Assembly (NCBI GenBank): GCA_963971425.1
Contig: OZ020521.1
Coordinates: 4,667,519 to 4,731,518 of the forward strand
Direction: 5' to 3'
Length of the DNA: 64,000 bases
Origin: Bryoerythrophyllum caledonicum
Lineage: Eukaryota > Streptophyta > Bryopsida > Pottiales > Pottiaceae
Positions 58,412 through 64,000 of the stretch are shown piece by piece. Every line of letters starts with the position of its first letter. The first letter of the stretch is position 1. The translations under genes and the position numbers were made by a program. A model generated the notes under the pieces. It did no database searches, was not told the DNA's origin, and saw only the letters and a list, made by a program, of their open reading frames with translations.

Positions 58412-61400
58412 ATGGCTTGTACTTTGTTTACCATTGATAATTTTGTTGATGCCAATATTAATAGTGTTGGATCAATGTGCATTCAATGCCCAAAATGTTT
58501 GGCATTTCATTTTAAAAAAGAAAAAAATACCATTTGTTGTTATAATGGCAAAATTGCCAATGAACATATTAATCACCCCATTGTCCATCCAATGCTCAAC
58601 GAGCTTTATATGGACACAACACCCAAATCTTGAGATTTTCTCAAATCTATTCCAAAATATAATCAAGCTTTTGCATTTTCAAGTATGCGAAGTAAATTTC
58701 AATCTGGCCAAGTTCAAGGTAGAGGGGTATATACTTTTCGTGTTAACGGAGAGTTATGTCATCACATTGGAAATTTACAACCCGATTTAGACCAAGATGC
58801 TAGATTTGCACAAATTTATTTCTTGGATGATGATTTACAAACAAATCGCCGTATGGAGATTTTTGATGATCTTCATTGTGATATTATTAATAACATTCAA
58901 GAAGTTTTAGAATCCATTAATGCGTTGATTCGTGGTTTCAAGTCTTCGCGTGATGTTCTTCAAAGGGGACAAAATATGGGACTCCGTATCTCTGGTGAAG
59001 TTCTTTTTGGAGAACATCCCCGTCGGTATAATTGCCAAGTAGTTCCAGAAGTTGCTGTTGTTGTTCTTGACGAACAATACATGAATTTTGGTAGAGATAT
59101 TATTCTTCACCAACATAGTGGACATTTGCAACGTATAAAAGAAGTTCATCTAGCTTACGATGTTTTATCCTATCCATTGTTGTTTCCTAACGGATAATGT
59201 GGGTGGTCACCGACTTTTAAAGGAGATACTAGAGTGACTTTAAAGTCATATGTCCAATATTTGCTTCAAAAGCGGCCGGAATCTAATGTATTACATAAGG
59301 CTGGTAGATTATTCCAACAATATGTAGTGGATCAATATCTACGTGTAGAACATGAAAATTTGCTTTTCATTAGACATCATCAAACCGAACTTCGTGCAGA
59401 ATGCTATCAGGGGATCATGGATGCTTTACAGGATGACAATACGGCACGCATTGGGTGACGCATTGTCTTACCTGCAACATTCATTGGTTCTCCCCGGTAC
59501 ATACAAAAACTCTTTCATGATAGTATGGTTTTAGTCAGAGTTTTAGGAAAACCTGATTTGATTGTGACAATGACATGTAATCCGACCTGGCCTGAGATTC
59601 TTGATGAGCTTGAGCCAAATCAAAGTCCCCCTGATCGTCCAGATATTGTCGTGCATGGTTTTGAGCTTAAATTACGAGCGTTGATGGATGAGATTACAAA
59701 AAAGAATATCATAGGAGAGACAATTGCTTTTTGTTACAGTATTGAGTTTCAAAAACGTGGTCTTCCTCATGCACATATTCTTCTTTGGTTGAAAGACAAG
59801 ATCAATGATTGTAACCTAGTAGAAAAGATAGTATGTGCAGAGATTCTCGATTTAAAGAGGCAACCGCAATTGTATGCCGCGGTTGCCAAGCATATGTTGC
59901 ATGGACCATGTGGTTTGGACAATCCCAATTGTCCATGCATGGAAGACAATAGATGTACAAAGGATTATCCGATGCAAGCTCAGGATACCACTGAGGTGGA
60001 TGGTGACGGTCATATTTTGTACCGTCGTCAAAACCATGGTCGGTTTATCGAGAAACGCGTGCGTGGACAAATTGTCTATTTAGACAATCGATGGGTTCTG
60101 CCATACAATCCATATTTGATAGGTCAGTTTAATTGTCATATTAATGTGGAAATTTGCAGTTCGGTAAAAACTGTCAAAAATCTCCACAAGTATATTTTTA
60201 AAGGTCCAGATCGTGGAGTTGTGGAAATGGATGAAGTTGTAGATGAGATTAAGGATTTCTTAGAAGGCCGTTATGTAGCCGCTCAAGAAGCATGTTGGAG
60301 GCTTTTTGGTTTTGAAACCAACAATAAGAGTCTTAGTATTTGTCGTTTACCGGTTCACCTACCTGGTCAGCAATATGTTACTTTTGAGGAAGGAACATCT
60401 TTGCAGTCGGTGATTGATCAAAATGCTGAGATTAAACTCACCAAGTTTTTTGAGCTCAATTGCCGCATTCGTGCCTTAATTGCTTCTGGCAATCAAGGCA
60501 ATCACATGATTCTTTGTTACATGGATCTTCCACTCTATTACAAGTGGGATGTGAAGAATAACATGTGGGAAAGAAGACAACGTAAGATAAAAATTTTTGG
60601 TCGGATAAATATGGTTCCTGTAGGTACCGAAGTATTTTACTTGCGTTTGTTGTTGACTCATGTTGAGGCAACAACTTCATTTGAGGACCTACTTTGTTTT
60701 CATGATACAGTGTATCCAACTTACAAAGCCACTTGTATTGTAAGAGGACTATTAGAGGATGATATCGAGTGGGAAAATTGTTTGCAAGAGGCAACTGTCA
60801 TTGTGTTGCCTAAACAAATTCGGCGGTTGTTTGCAACACTTCTTGTGTTTGGACAACCGCTAGATCCTCTTAGTTTACTAAAGACACATCTTGACGCTAT
60901 GTCTGATGATTGGCACAATGATCAAAATCGCTATTGCAAAGCGATTTCGTCCATTGAGGAATATTTGTCATCATCAGATAAACATCTTACAGATTTTTTT
61001 AATATCGAAGAATTGAATGAGTTAGGTTATCCAAACAGTGTTGATGTTGGCAGTGATGCTAACGACAACATTGATTCTCATATTCAAAATATTACGTTTC
61101 TAGAAGAGGATGTAGGAAAGCTCAACGAAGAACAATACATTGTTTTCAATGCGGTAACTACTTCCGTTTTGAATTCTGATTCTCCAAATAAGCTATTCTT
61201 TATAGATGGTCCCCGTAGTACATGTAAGATTTTTTTGTATAATACCATATTAGGTTATCTTGGCGGTCGTAGTGTCAAGTGTGGCAATGGCAACAAGTGA
61301 AATTGCCGCATGTCTTTTGAATGAAGGGCGAACGGCACATTCATCTCTTGCTATTCCATTACAATTGCACGATGCATCGATTTGTAGCATTAGTGCCCAA

Positions 61401-62471
61401 TCTACATTAGGTCAAAGCTTACGTGAAGTACAATTGATTGTACTTGATGAAGCTTGTGCGGGACATCGTTTTATGTTTGAAGCTATAGACAGATCGTTGC
61501 GAGATATACGTGGTGTAGATAGTCCAAATGGCGGTGTTGTAGTTTTATATGGCGGTGATTTTCGCCAAACTCTGCCTATAGTTGTACGTGGAGGTCGCAA
61601 GCAGACTGTTCAAATTTGCTTGCGACATTCATATCTATTTCGACTAATGCAACATTTTTATTTGACCACTAACATGCGTTTGCAAAGTCAACTGGACTTT
61701 CAAAAGTTTTTGTTAGATATTGGTGAGGGCAAAACCGGTCCAAAAGTAAATCTACCGTCGGGATTAGTTGCTCCTGGAAATTCTTTAGATGGTCTCATTG
61801 ATGCTATATTTGATGATCCGGTTGATTTTTCTGAGCGCGTTATTTTGGCTGTCCAAAATGATGATGCTCAAGAAATCAACCGAAGAATCACCGATCGCAT
61901 ACCTAGTGATGTGCATCAATGTTTTAGTGCTGATTTTGTCCACGAAAATGATGAGTATGCCCATCATTATCCAGTAGAGTTTTTAAATTCTTTACAATTG
62001 AGCGGTTTGCCTCCTCACCAATTAAGTCTTAAATGTGGTCAATATTTGATGTTGTTAAGGAACTTGAATCCGGCAAAAGGTTTGTACAATGGTAGTCGTT
62101 TGCGTCTTTTGCAAGTGTCTCCGAGTGTATTGCTATGTGAAATTGTAGAAAGTCGCTATCGTAGCCAAGAGGTATTGATTCCTAGAATCACACATCATTG
62201 CAACGATAGCCGCTTGCCATTCACACTTTGCCGGAGACAATTTCCTATCACTGGCACTTTTGCCATGACAATCAACAAATCGCAGGGCCAATCATATGAT
62301 CATGTCGGCATTTATCTTCGTAAAGAAGTATTTAGCCATGGTCAATTATATGTGGCTTTGTCTCGTGGTAGACATCCTGCAAACATTAAGGTTGCCAATG
62401 ACAACAATGAAGCCGTGGGAACGGTGAAAAACATCGTTTATCATGAGGTTTTGCATGACATTGTCATGTAA
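58412..62471 (+). pseudogene. Helitron Rep-helicase, decayed
   Basis: Rolling-circle transposase of a Helitron. The frame starts at ATG 58412 with a Cys-rich N-terminus (CIQCPKCLAFHFKKE). It continues to 61300 in one frame broken by stops at 58631, 59195 and 59456. Near 61260-61300 a frameshift moves coding into another frame, which ends at 62471. The HUH motif is present (GLPHAHILLW, His codons at 59768 and 59774). The Tyr motif region (NLHKYIFKGPDR, 60179 on) seems to keep only one of two expected tyrosines. Walker A is damaged: GPRSTCKI at 61208-61231 lacks the Gly before Lys and the Thr/Ser after it. Later helicase motifs are intact (LIVLDEACAG, LYGGDFRQTLP, TINKSQGQSYDHVGIYL, YVALSRGR). 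This gene cannot make an active helicase. Confidence 0.92.
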
Positions 62472-63999
62472 ATTCTTCTAAATATTTACACCTGAATCAG
62501 GTGGATGGAAAAGTTAAAAGTTTGATTCAAACTTTGCATGTTTAGGGTTCATGCACGCTTCGGTGACGACCCCTTCCATCCAATTGTATTCTTTTGGTGT
62601 CCATCATCATGTTACTGTTTCAAATGAGATTTCAAATGAGACATCTTACATGTCTTGTAAATGAATATCGCTATATATAACAAATTTGAAAACACAAGCA
62701 ACATCTAACACACAAAAAACATGCATGAGAAACACGCAATTAAGCAATTATGCACTTGGCCATTTAAAAGTGCACTTGGGTACAACGGCGGCCATTGCAA
62801 ACAAAAGTGACAAAATTGCAAAAAAAAAAAAAACTCAAAGAAATAAATGTTTTTCAAAGGAAAAAAAATTGAGCTTCTGCAACAATATTACATACCATCA
62901 TGGTTGTTAATATTGGAAGTGATTTTTTGGCATTTTCAACTAATTTTTGGTGGCCCCTCGTTAATACTAGATAAATGTGTATTCAATATAGTTTCACAAT
63001 ATTTCAAAGATAGATTTGAAGGATTGTAGTATACAAACAGGTGAAATCACAAAAAAACATACTTTATGCAAGGGTTGGCATTTGATTAAAAGATATTCTA
63101 CGTAGTACATAATGCATACAATGATGAAAACTAAATATAGATGCTTCTACAATTGGACTTAGGACTAATAGTAAAAACACCTTTACTCTATAGGATTAAT
63201 GACATAGCGTCTTACATCACCCATAGAATATACTACTCTTACACATACACTATATAGCAATTACCATACACAACTAGTATACTCTCCTAAAGACACACTA
63301 TCTACTCCATAGAATTTAGGGCTGCTTGCAAACGGTCGTCATCAATAGCTTCGATTTGCATTGCAATATATTGTAATATGTGAGCCTTTGCCGATTGAAG
63401 AATGTGAATCCTGCTTTCGACCTGCACTCCAAATACATTGCACTTTCTCCACATGCTAGCCCCAGACATGGTTCTTTCCGGTGTGTCTACCCATTTGAAA
63501 TTCAAAATCCTATAATTTTTTCATTAAATGTCCAATTTAAGAAAGAAATATTTTACCACTAAGGTCTTGGTAATGCTTTTCTATAGTAAAAATTTCAAAG
63601 AAAAATGTTTGAAATTGACACCATAGATTCATAGAATCTTGACCGAACTTTCATAAAGCTCATTTTTTACAGTTGGTCCTTTTAGGGTTAAATATGCTAC
63701 ACCTTTCTTCACCCCTAAACATTGGTGTACAAGGAACTAATATCATTCTTGACATGATGATAATGAATCTAGATCATGTGTGAAGCAAACTTTTGAAATC
63801 AAGTGAACTGAAACGATAGGAATCGACTCAACCTAGGGAAGAAAATAAACCATGTTGTCTACTTGCTATTAGTGACACCATTGGAATTTGTTACAATTGC
63901 TAATTAAAAAACGTATTTGTACATCAACATAAAGGTTATTCTACAAAAAACATGGTACAGAAGATCAATCAAGAATCAATTTTGAATTTGTATAAAAAT
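62472..63999. other. Helitron 3' side and MITE fragments
   Basis: Just after the helicase are a 7-bp-stem palindrome CACCTGAATCAGGTG (62489-62503) and a hairpin AAAGTTTGATTCAAACTTT (62517-62535). Neither is followed by a clear CTRR end, so the Helitron terminus is not placed. At 63560-63692 lies an inverted TTAA-type MITE left end (TTGGTCCTTTTAGGGTTAA). From 63693 to the window edge the sequence resembles the interior of another copy (as 41615-41760). Confidence 0.5.
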
Positions 64000-64000
64000 A

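Noticed and set aside
36924..59458. RNA editing or stop-codon reassignment to explain in-frame stops
   Set aside because: The intact genes in the window use TAA, TAG or TGA as normal ends, and U-to-C editing in seedless plants is known from organelles, not nuclear transcripts. Ordinary decay of transposons is simpler.
62489..62535. Palindromes after the helicase as Helitron 3' terminus
   Set aside because: Neither hairpin is followed at the usual short distance by CTRR, so the terminus was left unplaced.

Overview
The window looks like nuclear DNA of a land plant. Plant evidence: genes are split by short GT-AG introns (about 116 bp on average in the largest gene); the genes include a PAR1-domain protein, an NHL/LEA_2 protein and a plant-type aldo/keto reductase; and the Copia element is primed by the plant initiator-tRNA site TGGTATCAGAGC. 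A DZIP1 homologue (a protein of the ciliary base in other eukaryotes) suggests a lineage with flagellated sperm, such as a bryophyte, lycophyte or fern. That placement is inference; I cannot name the species.

Left gene cluster (0.3-17.5 kb). First come poorly resolved minus-strand open segments, one with a C2HC zinc finger, around a 51-bp minisatellite. Then an intact four-exon aldo/keto reductase (+), followed by a perfect 4 x 48-bp repeat. Then a small three-exon membrane protein with a DnaJ-like zinc motif (-), and a complete 38-exon NPC1 sterol transporter (-). I joined all these exons by hand and the reading frames stay open throughout.

Middle (18.8-45 kb). This is AT-rich, transposon-dominated DNA. 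It holds a pogo-like element with near-perfect TIRs and TA flanks, and inside it a TTAA-flanked MITE. Several further TTAA-type MITE relatives follow. There is also a LINE ORF1-like remnant, a decayed coiled-coil/RING protein, a Copia fragment, and a young full-length Copia element (166-bp LTRs differing at one base, 5-bp target duplication). The Copia element is itself inserted in a TTAA-type MITE.

Right gene cluster (45.4-54.9 kb, +). It contains PAR1 with an unusual Ala/Pro-rich C-terminal half, a single-exon LEA_2/NHL membrane protein, and the 20-exon DZIP1-like gene, whose intron 18 carries two MITEs.

Right end (55-64 kb). This is AT-rich DNA with a strong hairpin, simple repeats, a decayed Helitron Rep-helicase gene and further MITE fragments. 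No tRNA, rRNA or CRISPR was recognised. The genes do not form an operon-like system. The notable structure is in gene architecture (GC-AG introns, a duplicated splice donor, C-terminal extensions) and in nested transposons.
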